This document shows positions 23,575 to 35,589 of a stretch of 64,000 nucleotides of DNA, in pieces (within the stretch, counting starts at the first letter, position 1; each line of letters begins with the position of its first letter). Position numbers and translations under genes: made by a program. The notes under the pieces were generated by a model, which saw only the letters and a program-made list of their open reading frames with translations, did not search any database and had not been told where the DNA came from. Source of the DNA: Hypericum androsaemum (Eukaryota > Streptophyta > Magnoliopsida > Malpighiales > Hypericaceae); the NCBI GenBank assembly GCA_963995505.1, contig OZ023182.1, positions 6,254,707 to 6,318,706 of the forward strand, given 5' to 3'.

Positions 23575-23831
23575 ATGTGACGGATGTTGGATATTTTCAA
23601 TAATGCCGGGCTATGATCGACCTGACAGGTCAGATCATGGGGGCAACGCCCCCAGTAGGGTGCGGGACAGCGTCTCGTCCCAAAATAGTACACGTCTTTT
23701 GAAAATCAAAGTTGAACTGCAAATTCGATTACATAATTAAAATTACAAATCAGAAAAAATTACATCAATTGAAAGTCTTACAAGACATCAACTAAAATGA
23801 CATAAATAAAAATTACACAAAAATAAACTCA

Positions 23832-24904
23832 TCACTTTCCAAGCACAACTGAGATTAGATAGCGTTTCATCTCTTCATCTTCTGGTGATAAGTTATCTTT
23901 TCCCAACAATGTATTCAACATTAGTTGATTCATCTGCATAATCTTCCTTTCTGCCCTTTTTTGCTCTAGCTCAAGTTTATTTTGTTCCTTTTTGTGGTCC
24001 AGCTCGATTCTATCCCTTCCCAATTTGCTCATTACTTCAACTTCATTGTCTCTAGTGAGTCTTAATGTAGGAATATCTGCAGCAAATTCATTAGTACAAG
24101 AAGATTGTGATGCCTTACCTTTCCTTTTTTTTGCAGCATCTCTACCTATAGGACGAAAAATTATTGAAGATTCGCTTATTGGAGTTTCTGGAGGGGATTG
24201 CATAATCTCCTTCTTCAGTAATCCTTGATCTTTTTGAGCTGCCACCACTTTCTTCATTATCCTCTTCATTCTCGGACCAAAAACGTGTTGAATCATGACC
24301 TAATTTTAATTTTCATTTGGGATGTTTACTCATAACTTCATTAATACAAACAAGTCATTAAACTTACTGACACCCGCTTCATAAATTGTGTGAGCTTCTT
24401 CTTTAACATCTTTCGTGCTCATTCCACTCCTTTTCTGACCATATGCTTCCCGGTAAGCAGCAACCACTTGCTTGCATTTTCACTAAGTCGTTTATGATGA
24501 CTTTTGATTGCAGGCACATTTTTTTCGCCGATCTCTTCCGGATTCTCTGCTCGAGCTTCATTGTACAAAATTTTTACTCGTTCCCACAACGAGACAACCT
24601 TTTAATTTTTGCCACGTATGTTATCTTCACTAACAAAATACCAAGATGACATTAAGGCCATATCTTCTTTCACATACCAGCTTTAATTTTTTGTCCCCTT
24701 TTCAGAATTTTTGTTTGCTGGCTGAACATCTTCGAACAGATTTCGAGAGACATTTTGTGAGTTTTGATGATCATAGATCAGAATTTCAGAGAAATTCAGA
24801 GAAAATTGTGAGTTTTGATAATACTGAGAATTGAAAAAAGTTTGAGAACTAAAATAAGATTGAAACAGTGGATAATTTGGGGAGTTAGGATTATTAGGAT
24901 CCAT
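23832..24904 (-). pseudogene. Harbinger second ORF (Myb/trihelix-like with NAM-associated C-terminus)
   Basis: Begins MDPNNPNSPNYPLFQSYFSS at 24904, a common start of the DNA-binding partner in plant Harbinger elements. The trihelix-like part (WYFVSEDNIRG, then WERVKILYNEARAENPEEIG) and then VVAAYREAYGQKRSGMSTKD follow in shifting frames with stops. The C-terminal 154-residue frame (24296-23832) has the lysine- and glutamate-rich helix (LDHKKEQNKLELEQKRAERK) typical of the NAM-associated domain. It cannot be translated intact. Confidence 0.75.
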
Positions 24905-25292
24905 AATACAAATAATATAACTAAGCAATATAAATGGATTATATAGTGAGAAAGGATAGAAGTTTAGATTGTGTATCAAAATATGTCAATATTGTGCTAT
25001 ATTTATAAAGAATTAAAAATTAATTATTTTCATATTTTTATTTTTATTTTTATCAAAAGATAATTTTAATTATCATAACCAAATAAATAATATGCACTAG
25101 TATCTATTTCAACAAATAAGATTGTGCCACGTATCATTAGGATTGGATTAAGATAAAAAGAAAAAAAAGCTCGTGAGCGCTGCTCGGCTGACCGAGCGGA
25201 TCGCTCACTTTGGCCAAGTTTTTTATTTTTTATTATTATTACTTTTGTCGTTTCTGGTGAGCGCTCGGAGGCTCTCACCAATGTGGATAGCC

Positions 25293-26392
25293 TAAGACCA
25301 CCAGCATCCGCAACCTGCCCCAACCTAGGTCACGGAATAAATAATTAATTTCTCTCTAATCCACATCTCAGCTCAATTCAATTATCTCTTTTTCTACCCA
25401 CACCCGCAACCTGCCCTAACCTAGGTCACAGAATAAATAAATAATTATTCTCTCATCCACATATTATCTACTTTTATTTTTGTTTATATAAAAATTATAT
25501 TAAATATATGTTAATATTTATTCTGTAATTAAGATAACAAGAATTTTTTTTGCCAAAGTAAAAAAAATTATTTTCCTCGAAGTAGAAATACAAAATTAGA
25601 AAAAAATAATTAAAGGTATATAGAGATGCCTTAAATGACAAATTACAAATACGGAAGATGTAAATTACATAATACAAAATTAATTACGATTGGTAAATTT
25701 TTGCCAAATATGCTCAATCAAGTCGCTTTTGAAAGCATTATGAGCTTCTCTACTGCGAAGGTTTTTCCTAGCAGTCATATAGGTGGATAGGCTTCCGATG
25801 CGTTCAGTAAAGAACTGAAAAGGTTCTTCGTTGTCTTCATTCAGGAATTCTGTTGGATTATAATAATGGAGATATGTATCTCGTTCATCCTCTACTATCA
25901 TATTGTGCAATATGATACAAGTCATCATAATTTTTTCTATAAAATTCTTGTCCCGAAGAAGACATGGACGTCGAATGAATGCAAAACGAGTTTGTAGAAC
26001 TTCAAATGCTCGCTCCATATTCTTTCTAGCAGCCTCTTGATGTTGAGCAAATTTGTAAAAGAAGAGAGAATTTGAGATTGTGTGTGAAAATATGTTAAAA
26101 TTGAACTCTATTTATAAACATTTGAAAAATACAAAATTTCATATAAATTATTTTTATTTTTTATCACAGATAATTCTAAATTTTTTTAATCACACAAATC
26201 ATAGCCGAAAAATTAATTTGTACGAATAATATTGTATGAAGTGTAACTAAGTAGATAGTTTAAAAAAAAAAAACCACGTCCCTGACACGTAAGGGCGCCT
26301 CGCCCTTTTCTCTCTTTTTTTTCCCTCATTGGTGCGTGCCTTCCACGTGCCAGGTTGAGGGTGCGGGAAGGATGCAGATGCGGATGGTCTTA
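25293..26392 (-). mobile_element. Second, internally deleted PIF/Harbinger element
   Basis: Abuts the previous element. Inverted ends: GACCACCAGCATCCGCAAC at 25296 and the inverse complement of GACCATCCGCATCTGC ending at 26389, with TAA/TTA outside. Only a C-terminal piece of transposase remains. The element is about 1.1 kb. Confidence 0.65.
25680..26045 (-). pseudogene. Transposase C-terminal fragment
   Basis: Reads QHQEAARKNMERAFEVLQTR and ends DLIEHIWQKFTNRN. It is clearly related to the last third of the transposase at 21832-22383, with a short internal deletion after EFLNE. The catalytic N-terminal part is absent. Confidence 0.85.
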
Positions 26393-27413
26393 AGGGAGTA
26401 TTAGAGAATGCATAGGCGCCAAAAAATGGGGGATCAGAATTTATTATATTCTCCTTTAAAAAAAAGTTGTTATGAGATTCACTTTCGAAAAAAAGTTTTC
26501 TATAGGATTTGAATTATTTTTTTCCGGTAAAAGAGTAATGAGAATTTTTCTAGAATCCCGCGTCAAAAGTAAAAAATTTGTTTGGCGCATTTTATAAGCG
26601 TGAAAATTTTACTTTACGAATATGCCCACTAAACTCGTAACTAACAATGTTGTAATCTAAATACGTTCTTGAAACGAGGTTCACTTTTTGAAGGATGTTT
26701 TGAATGTCGGACAATGTAATGACATAAGAACGAAGTTCACCTTTGAAGGATGTTTTGAATGTCGGACAATGTAATGACAGAAGATCGCATTGTATTGTTA
26801 GGGGACTTGTTTTCATTTTCCATTCTATTGGTAGCAATTTCCTATCTTTATTTGCTCTGGTAGGATCTGGCTATGGATAGAGATCTCGAGTTCGAGTGGC
26901 GTAAATACACTTATTTCTTGCTTTGTCAGACATGCACGAGTTACAGTAGTAAAGTTCAGCGTTTTCGAGTATTTGTTAACTGTTGACGGGAGAGTGCCTT
27001 CTTAAGAGACTTGGAATTCAATCTCTAAAAGTATGATGCTTATCTCTGTATAGTCATAGGTTCAGCAACAAACTTATCTGCAGAATTTAGAACAGCAGAA
27101 CCACTGTCCTACCCTTGTCGGTTAGAGAGCACATCTGCAGAAGATGAACTAGAATCTCTCGAAGACGAGAGACTGGAAGGAAACAGGTAAGCCCTCTCTT
27201 ATCATGAACACCGGAAGAGACTGTTAGTTTCGAATTTGGGTTACAGTACAAGGCATGATACCGAAGAATCTGCTTATCTGAAATCTCAGCCTAAAAGCTA
27301 TAAGTTTGAGACAATTGCTAAAATATCAAATAACCAACTTGGCTGAATATTACATTCTGAGAATAACCAACTCGGCCACCGAACAGGTACCAGCTTCTCT
27401 TTAAGGATGCTCT
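26393..27413. other. Intergenic with a 62-bp tandem duplication
   Basis: No gene is seen. At about 26678-26777 the unit containing AAGGATGTTTTGAATGTCGG and ACAATGTAATGACA occurs twice in direct repeat. The rest is probably 3' flank of the following minus-strand gene. Confidence 0.6.
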
Positions 27414-29207
27414 TTATCTAAATACTTGAAGTGAATGATTTGAGGAAGTAAAGCCACCATCCACCATTAGGTTAGTGCCACTGACATACCTTGCTTCTTC
27501 GCTAGCAAGAAAAAGAACAGCATTTGCCACGTCAAAAGTTGTCAAGTCTACTCCTTGCAAGTTGGCATTTCGGCCAACGAAAGAACGGAACCCTTCCTTG
27601 GCATCTTCAGTCCGCTCCTCCTCAGGCAAGTGAGCCAAAGCTAGGTCTGTCAAAACTGCATATGGTGAAACACAATTTACCCGTATCCCATGTTTCCCTA
27701 GCTCTGCAGCAACACTTTTCGTCAAACCTAATACTGCATGCTTGGAGCCGGTGTATGCATGCGGACCAAGACCGCCAATCGCAGAGGCAACGCTGCACAA
27801 AGAAATAATTGAACCCTTCTTGAGCGGAATCATGATACGCGCTGCATGCTTCATTCCAAGAAATGTTCCTTTCGCATTGATGTCGAATACCATCTCGAAC
27901 TCGGATAAATCTGCGTTGCGGATATCTGGACATGGTGAACCTGATAGACCAGCATTGTTGACCATAATATCCAAAGTTCCAAACTTATTAACTGTGAAAT
28001 CAATAGCACTGCGAAGGTCATCTTCGACAGTGACATCACAATGAAAAAAACAAGCAGAGTTGCCACTGAGGGATTCACAGACATTTTGCCCAAGGTTGTC
28101 TTGCAGATCAGCTATGCAAACTTTTGCACCATGTTTGTGGAACAGACGGGCAATAGTCTCTCCGATTCCAGTGGCTCCCCCAGTGATGAATGCTACTTTG
28201 CCCGCCAATCTTGTCAAGGAAAAAATGTTCGATTAAAGATCTATAAAGTCGAAAGCAAATCCAGATCTTGAGAAAAAATAAAGGATGCTGAGTGTTTACA
28301 TGTAGACGCAATGCAGAAAACACTGATTAAGCTAGACGGGCCCTATTCTTGTGCAGCAGCATGGGATGTGGAGATTCGAATGAAGAGAGAAGAATGATTA
28401 AACATTCATCTCCAATTTGACTAACTAGAATTGGAATCAAGCTTAGGAGAAAAGATTATCCATGAGATACTCCAACAGATTGCAGTATTACACCAGTCTG
28501 TATCAGATCAATGTTGATTCGATCAGCAAATCCCGGAGTTTGAGCCACGTATGTCCAAATAAGGGCAGACGAACGCCAAGAGAACCTAAATTGTTTCCTG
28601 ACTCCCCGAAAATCGAAGCACCCAAAGAAGGGTTTGTTCTGGCTTTAACTTGGAAATCAACAGCAAGATGGCAGGAAGGGGAGATACGCGGACCAAATCA
28701 ACAGCCACTTAATCACATCATGGCGGTCAAAAGAAAGTTCCCGCTCAGTTTGATATCACTAAGAAGAAATCGAATTCGTTAGCCCGCGAATTGAGACCAA
28801 GGCAGCAGCAACCAACACAAGTCATGGTGGAACAGATCTAATCACGGGAATCAACCAGGTATCATGGCCTTTAATCGATGCTAATACTCCCTGCGTCTCG
28901 TATTCAGAGTCGAGAATTATCGGACTCTAAAAGGTAAACAAGATAAAGATCCAAACTTTAGTTCATTCCAACAACGGCAGCAAGTAAGACCAAACCATCA
29001 TCTGATCTCAGCGGATTGATCAAAAGCAACGATGACCCAGTTAGTTTAATCACAGCATCCAAACTGGAGAAGCAAAAAAGGGTAAGTTCATTTAAGGTAC
29101 CTTTGGCAATTAAGTGTAGCTTCGTCCACGCCGCTGCTGCTAGAACAAGCCATGAGATGCCCCTTGCTCTCCTTCTTCTCATTCTCCCCTTCAATTTGAC
29201 CTTCCAT
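27414..29207 (-). CDS. ABA2: Xanthoxin dehydrogenase (ABA2/SDR1-like)
   Basis: A short-chain dehydrogenase expected to oxidise xanthoxin to abscisic aldehyde in the cytosol, a late step of abscisic acid synthesis. Two exons: 29207-29101 and 28209-27414, joined in phase 2 to give Q-R-L-A-G-K; 300 aa, against about 285 in Arabidopsis ABA2. Features: TGGATGIG cofactor loop (45-52), an Asp near 70 favouring NAD, NNAG (120-123), catalytic S175, Y188 and K192. The C-terminus NHSLQVFR and the PCPDIRN and LAHLPEEERTED blocks are typical of the ABA2 group rather than generic SDRs. The chosen start gives a charged N-terminus; a second in-frame ATG 18 codons later is possible. A MULE lies only 313 bp upstream of the start. 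Confidence 0.88.
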
Positions 29208-29520
29208 CTTCCTCCTTTCGCTGTTGATTGCAGTTTCTCTAGAGTTCTCTATTATTTTTTTTCTTTCAGAATTAGTTCTCTGTACAATTTTTTTGGTGAT
29301 AAGTTCTCTGTATTATTGAATGAAGACTGATGAAGTCTCATCGTAGTAGGCTCGTAGCCACTCTTTTGTTGATTTTTCAGGAGAATGGATTTTTCCAATT
29401 AGACCTGGCCACGTCATAAAATCATTGGTATGGGTTACAGAAGTTGTCGATTATTAATTTTTTTTAAAAAGTTGTCAATTGTAACTTAATTAGAAATATA
29501 CCACAATGATTTAAAAACTA
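29208..29520 (-). promoter_or_regulatory. Short ABA2 upstream region
   Basis: Holds the presumed 5' UTR and proximal promoter between the start codon and the MULE edge at 29521. No convincing TATA box was found; AT-rich and CT-rich stretches are present. Confidence 0.4.
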
Positions 29521-32102
29521 GGGCAAATTGCCCTCTAGTCCCTGATATATAGTTAAATTACCTCTAGGGTCCCTGCTTTTTTTAAATTTATTTAGCCGTC
29601 CCTGTTTTATCTAAAAATGTTGGTCTCGGGTCCCTTGCTGACGCCATCAGTCTTTTTTTCAATTTTTGTCATAAAAATTACCAAAATACTCTTAAACAAA
29701 AACAAAAAAATTCATCACCTTCAACCTTTTAACACTAAGAACACTAAACCCAAGGAACACTATAAGAACAAGAACAACCAAATCTGAATCTCTAACATCA
29801 CTAAATATCCAACAAACACCACCACATCACCACCGAGACCCACCTTGAAATTATGCAAAAAAAACCCTCAAAGAAACTCAAAATCACCACCGAAAGTCAA
29901 CTTGCATCTAATGCTTACCGTGGAATTCCATCTTTAAAAAATGAGAAAATTACTCTCAAGTCCCTCGAATTTGCTTAAATATACTCAAAAGTCTCTCCTA
30001 TTTGAAAAATGATCATGTTGTCCCTCTAGTTTGCTTTTATTATACTTTCGCGTCCCTGGCGCACGTTAGCAGCTCTTTTTTTCATTTTTGTCAATGAAAT
30101 GACCAAAATACCCTTAGAGAAAAAAAGTCATCTTCTTCCTCTAAATTGCTGACATCATCATCTTCTTGTTCCCGTTGTCAGCAACTAAAAAATTCAAACC
30201 TAATCGACTCCTCTAATCAAATCAACACTAAATCAAAATTAAACAAAATTTTCCAAATTAAAATCAAACAAAATCAACACGAAATAGGAAGGAGTAGAAG
30301 AAAAAGAGCGACAGCCCAAATTAAAATTAAACAAAATCAAACTAATACGACGATGTCGAGGAGCGGTAGCAAGAGATCCCCTGCCTTTGTCGAGCACGTG
30401 CCGCTCGCCCGCCTCTCCAATGGTAAGATCGAAGCCCTTTCGCCGTCCTCCACTCCCCAGCGCCGGCTTCGCCCCCTTATCAGCTCGTTCTCTGCCTTGG
30501 ATCCACTGACCACCGACCTCGACCACCGACTCATCCACGTCGATGCCTCCCGGGCAGAGGAGATCGCTGGTGGTGGGTCCCTCCTCAGACATGACCTTGG
30601 GGAGGAGTTGAAGGCCAATCTCGAGCCCGCCGATGAGGTTGATTAGAGGAGAGGTAAGTCCCCATTGTGGTCGATTAGAGAAGAGGATAGTCGTCGTCGG
30701 GGTCGATTAGAGGAGAGGGGAGTCGCCGTCGCCTTTTGATGATTAGGTCTGGGGAAACGAGCGGTCCCGAGGAGGAGGGAAGCGACTTCGTAAGAGGAGG
30801 CTCACGGAGGATGCTTCTCGTAGGGGGAATATCATCGACCCGTTGCTTCCTGCGGACGAAGAAGGAAGTCGCGTTCCAGGTGTTTGGTGTCTGATGCGTT
30901 CCATTTGAAGCTTGTTGATGATGATGTCAGTTTTCGTTTTTTGTTCATCGGAGAAGAAGAGATGATGTCAGCAATTTTTTTTTTGTTCCAAGGATATTTT
31001 TGTCATTTCAATGATAAAAAAAGAAAAAAACTCATTTAGGGACCCGAAAGTATAATAAAAGCAAACTAGAGGAACTTAGGAATGTATTTTGTGAACAGAA
31101 GGAACTTTAGAGTATATTTAAACAAATTCGAGAGATTTTAGAGTAATTTTTCCTTAAAAAATTGCTTCCCCAGTATCAAAACGAACAATTTCCCCCAAAC
31201 CCAGAAGAAGAAATTTACGATTTGCTCTCTTCTCACCTTCTCTCTCTCTCTCTCTTGTTGGTGAAAATTTACGATTTCCAGGTTAACAATGAATGCATAG
31301 AAGAATTTAGGGATTGGGGTTACTCAGTAATTAGGGTCTATCCCTGTTACTCAGATTGGGGTTTTTCCGGAGCAATTACAAATCAATCGAACTCTAGAAC
31401 ATTCTTGTACATGCTCCTCCCCCACTCTCGTCCCATGCTCCTCTGGCGACGGCGGTGTCCAGGGTTTTCGGTGGTACGCGAAACGCCTCAAGGGTAGACG
31501 AAGAGGGGATGTGGAGAAGACCTAATTTCCTGGGTTGTTCGTTATAATTAGGGCTTCGATATGGTGTTTTAATTGGGTATGTTCCACGAGGACGAAGAGA
31601 TCCGATCGCGAACCTCGTCGCCGGCGTCCTCGCGACTGAGTGGGAGGATCTCTGTCCCAGTGGTTCCTCCCCCGCTTCGCTCTCGCTGCGTCCGCCTTCG
31701 TCGTCCCCTCGCAACAATTCTAAGACGTTTGTTGCAGAATGTTTGATTGAGCATTTACAAGAATGTTCTAGAGTTCGATTTCGTTGGTTGTTCTTGCTGT
31801 CGTTAGTTTGATTTCCTTTCTTGTTTGGTTGAGCATGTTCAAGAAAAGCTTCGTTAATGCCGCAATTCATCTCATGTTAATTCTTGTTTCATGGTTTTCC
31901 AAAGGTTGAAGAAGAAAATTTTTTTTGTTTTGTTTTTTGTGTAAGGGTATTTTGGTCATTTTATATTACAAAAATTGAAAAAAATATTGATGACGTCTGT
32001 CAGGGACCCGAGACCAACATTTTTTCAAAAAACAGAAACGACTAAGTAATTTTTTAAATGACAAGGACCCATATAGACCAAGGATTAGAGGACAATTTGC
32101 CC
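29521..32102. mobile_element. MULE upstream of ABA2, hosting a second MULE
   Basis: Inverted ends: GGGCAAATTGCCCTCTAGTC at 29521 and the inverse complement of a similar sequence ending TTTGCCC at 32102, with related sequence continuing inward for about 110 bp. The 9-bp flanks TAAAAACTA and TAAAAATAT match only partly. No transposase was found. Excluding the nested copy, about 1.37 kb belongs to this element. It contains short non-conserved frames around 31160-31870. Confidence 0.7.
29943..31153. mobile_element. Nested MULE with perfect 9-bp target duplication
   Basis: Flanked by TTAAAAAAT on both sides (29934-29942 and 31154-31162). Terminal inverted repeats extend about 115 bp, with shared blocks such as CTCTAGTTTGCTTTTATTAT. 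The interior (30350-30900) is much more GC-rich than the surroundings and carries an unrecognised frame at 30352-30645, probably captured DNA. No transposase. Confidence 0.88.
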
Positions 32103-32398
32103 TAAAAATATCAGTCATCGCTGTCAGAAACTAAAAACTAAGTTAACTTTATCTTTAGAAAATTTGAACTAATATATTTTAATTTAATCAAAAACAAAAA
32201 ATTGTATTTTAAATAAATATCTTATGAAATAAAAATATGATTCCCGATTTTAATTTAAATAAAATTATTTATTTTTCTAAAAGATTAAAGCTTTAATATA
32301 AATAATATATATTGTTTTCATTTATATATTGTTTTCATTTTTTGTTAAACCGTTTTGAACCGTTGATTCACGGTTTACTAATTTCTAAAAAAAAATCT

Positions 32399-33146
32399 AG
32401 GAGTAAGTTCACTTTAGTACCATGCAGTTTTACACTTTTCTCCTTAACTTGCTTCTTCAAAGCACCATCTCCCACTCCAACATCACCGGTCTCCTCCCAT
32501 TCCCGTTCGAAATTAACCAATGAAGCAGGGACAACAAAACCCAAACACAAACCACCATCAACTAACACAACCCAACTTCACCAACCTCTTCTCCTACTTT
32601 TCTCCTACCTAATCATCTCCCCCCGTCGCTTCCAATTCCATTTCCTTGAATCCCAATGTTAGGATTCCCTGGAGTCGCCCCGAAATCCGCCTGCGCACCT
32701 AGAGGGCCACGAACCACAAACCGATGTGGTGGTGGTTCTGGTCCCCCCCATAAACACAAGACTTCGTTGTTTATCCCTGAGGAGCAGCCTGTCCTTTGTC
32801 GTCTCAATCCCCACTAACCCAAGACAGTGTCGGTTATCGTTCAAGACGAAGTAAGAAGGAATAATAAATGAGATGAGTTATGGGGTTTTTAAAAAATTAT
32901 AAATAATTTAGGGACTGAATAGATAATTTATCACGGTCCACGTCGGCTTCAAATTAAAAAAGTTTTGCGCCACGTATCTTCCTTGTCGTCTAAATAACAA
33001 CGTCATTTCAGGCGGGTTTGGACGAGCTGCCTTGGAACTGCCCAAAAAATTGATGGTCAACCACAGAGTACTAAATTACCAATTTTAAACCATATGGTAC
33101 TCCGTGCAAAAAGCATGAAACTACAAGGACTAAAGTGAACTTGCCC
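32399..33146. mobile_element. Small MULE-like element with 9-bp target duplication
   Basis: Flanks AAAAAATCT at 32390-32398 and 33147-33155 are identical. The ends share AAGTTCACTTTAGT in inverted orientation (left from about 32406, right ending near 33143). The inverted repeat is shorter than in the other MULEs. The interior is partly GC-rich (32640-32830) and unrecognised. Confidence 0.65.
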
Positions 33147-33531
33147 AAAAAATCTAACCAATAATCATAGGTCTCAAGTTCGAGTCATTTTAAATAAAGC
33201 AATATTAAATATTTGATTGGAAGATTTTTTTACCTTTTAAAAAATCGACTTTAGATTCAGTGATAACTACATAAAAGATGTTCTCATGGTATGGACTAAA
33301 TATGGATTGTTAGATGTGATTTAAAAAATATCATACAGATCCAACAACCAATATTTAATGAGCTTATTCAAGGAACAAATTTGATATTTGACACAATCCT
33401 ATAAACAATAAAAAAAATCTCCATCGTCCAATGGTATCAAACGACAGTATGGCTCTTTTTGCTTCCTTCTTGGCCTTCGCATTGAGAGCACCATTTTTCT
33501 TCCTTCTTGGTCGATCTCATGACTAGGGATG

Positions 33532-34243
33532 GCAGAAATACTCATACTCTGAGGGTCGGACCCTACTTTTACTCTACGGGTCTAGGGTATGTTGATTTTG
33601 ACTGGGTCTAGGGTAGGGTATGGGTATGGGTCCATGTTTAGAGGTAGGGTCTAGGGTAGGGTATGAATCCATAGCTAGACCCTGTGGGTCGGACCCTACC
33701 CTTACATTTTTACCCTATTTTAGACTCTACCCTAATTAGACTCTAGTTAGACCATTGTTAGACCGTATTGATAACATATATAATATACTTTACGGTTAAA
33801 TTTAACATATTTATTATGTTATTCCGCAACTAGCTTAGAAGATGTCGTGAATGATGGATCACTAGAAGCTGACATGTTATATTTTTCTTTTGTTGAATTG
33901 TTTATGTACTTCAAACTCTAAAAAAAAAATCTTTGACTATTGAAATTAAATTACAAATTTTGATGTTTCATCAATTTTCTATTGAATGTTGATGTGTAAC
34001 GTATTAGATGTCTTGAATTTATTTAAATTTTATATAAAAATTAAGTTTTGATTAAAAATTATCAAAATGCAGAACGTTAAAGGTCGGACCCTGCAGACCC
34101 TAGGTCTGCAGGAAGGTAGTGTATGAATCTAATAATAAAAAAATTATAGGGTCGAGAGTAGGGTATAGGTCCATCCAAAAAAACTAAGATATGAATAAAG
34201 TTCTATCAATACCCTACCTTACTCTACTCATTGTCATCCCTAC
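33532..34243. repeat. hAT-like non-autonomous element rich in GGGT motifs
   Basis: The left end TAGGGATGGCAG and the right end, inverse complement TAGGGATGACAA, form a short inverted repeat. The interior is dense in GGGTCTAGGGTAGGGTATGG and its complement. This composition is common in non-autonomous hAT elements of plants. An 8-bp target duplication is not clear. Confidence 0.45.
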
Positions 34244-34345
34244 TCCCGCCTTCGATTTCGGCACCTTTACCAAGGAGAAGTCAATGAGGGACGATACTGA
34301 GGGGATGAACGGCCAGAACCTTGATGGCCGTGGCATCACAGCAAA
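34236..34345 (+). pseudogene. Glycine-rich RNA-binding protein RRM fragment
   Basis: A frame reads AFDFGTFTKEKSMRDDTEGM, then NGQNLDGRGITANEAQSR. This matches the second half of the RRM in GRP7/GRP8-type proteins, from the RNP1 region to the motif before the glycine-rich tail. RNP1 is damaged (FDFGTF in place of FGFVTF). The fragment follows the hAT-like element directly and has no start or glycine-rich domain, so it is non-functional. Confidence 0.7.
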
Positions 34346-35589
34346 CGAGGCCCAGTCACGTCGTCATCCCCTCAAAATGATTTGAGTTTTGACATCATGC
34401 GGTAAGAAAAAAAATAGAAATTTAGAATTCAAAATTAATGTTTACGTTTCAAATGTTGGAAGATTTGCTTATGGAATAGAAAATTTTAATGGTACTATTT
34501 TTTTCATGAGAACCAAAATAATTCTAAATTTGGGCCGTGTTATTCTTATGCATGTGATATGGTAAGGTGATGAAAGGATGAGTTTTTTGGTCATAGTAGA
34601 AGAAAACTAATATTATAGAGGAAGGAAACAAATATCGGAATAGAAGGACACCAATATTATAGAAGAAAGAAATTAATATCTGAGTACAACGATATCAATA
34701 TTTTCATAAATTGTATTATTTTCCATAATTGTATTGTTTGGCTGGTATTATTTTCTTTTTTAATTATTTCTATAATTATATTATCCCCAAATTGTAGCTT
34801 GACTTTGTTAATAGTAGTTGTTCAATATTTTGGCCCTAATTATTTTTTTATTATCTAAATTATTCTTTTTAGTTAAAAAAATGTGTTTCAATTAGTCAAA
34901 ATCCGGGAGCCAGAAAAGTTTTGGTTAACTTATAATTAGTGAGGACTAATTATTTTTTTATTATCTAAATTATTCTTTTTAGATAAAAAAAATGTGTTTC
35001 AATTAGTCGAAATCCGGGAGCCAGAAAAGTGTTGGTTAACTTATAATTAGGTCATCACGAGATCAGATTTAGTGAGGACTAAAAAAAAACTTGTCCTTAG
35101 GTGGAGACTAAATTTTGGGCCGTCAGATTCGATTGTAAAAAAATATTTTTAAATCTGATGGTCAATAATCTATCAGGTGATAATGGTTTGCAATGTGAAG
35201 TGATATTAGTTTGTATGCGAGGTGATATTAATTTGGATGTATAGTGATATTGGTTTGCAAGTGACTATGATATTGATTTGTTTTAATCCCTATGAATAGA
35301 AACTAACCTAGTCCCCACCAAATCCGTCCTCTCATCACAAATTGTTTTAAAGTGGAATGTTGTTTTATATTTCTTAGTTGGAGAAGAAACAAAAAGAAAG
35401 AACACGACTTTGACTACAACTCCCAATCCCCAAAACAAAAACAAAAGGGATCCCCGTCCCCCCTTCCACTTCCCCGAAGCCCTAACCCCCAAACCCAATT
35501 CCCAATCCCGATCCTTACAATGGACCTCTTCCACTGATCCAGTTACCAATTTTACCCAATCTCCCCCAATCGTGTTCTTTACCCAACAA
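34345..35589. other. Upstream of the DnaJ gene, with a 110-bp tandem duplication
   Basis: AT-rich intergenic DNA. At about 34836-35056 a unit of about 110 bp, containing GTGTTTCAATTAGTC and AATCCGGGAGCCAGAAAAGT, is duplicated in tandem. The last 250 bp are presumed promoter and 5' UTR of the DnaJ gene. Confidence 0.6.

Larger units (their letters stand above)
21182..25295 (-). mobile_element. PIF/Harbinger DNA transposon (degenerate, about 4.1 kb)
   Basis: Two minus-strand genes typical of plant PIF/Harbinger elements are present: a DDE transposase and a Myb/trihelix-like second protein. The edges pair as short imperfect inverted repeats sharing CCACATTGG, near 21197 and 25279. TTA (21182-21184) and TAA (25293-25295) are in the position of 3-bp target duplications, but they are not identical, so the exact edges are provisional. 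The left end carries a 272-bp tandem duplication. Both genes are decayed. Confidence 0.7.

Noticed and set aside
30146..30646. 166-codon frame in the nested MULE
   Set aside because: GC-rich and possibly captured, but I recognise no family and both strands are open, so I do not call a gene.
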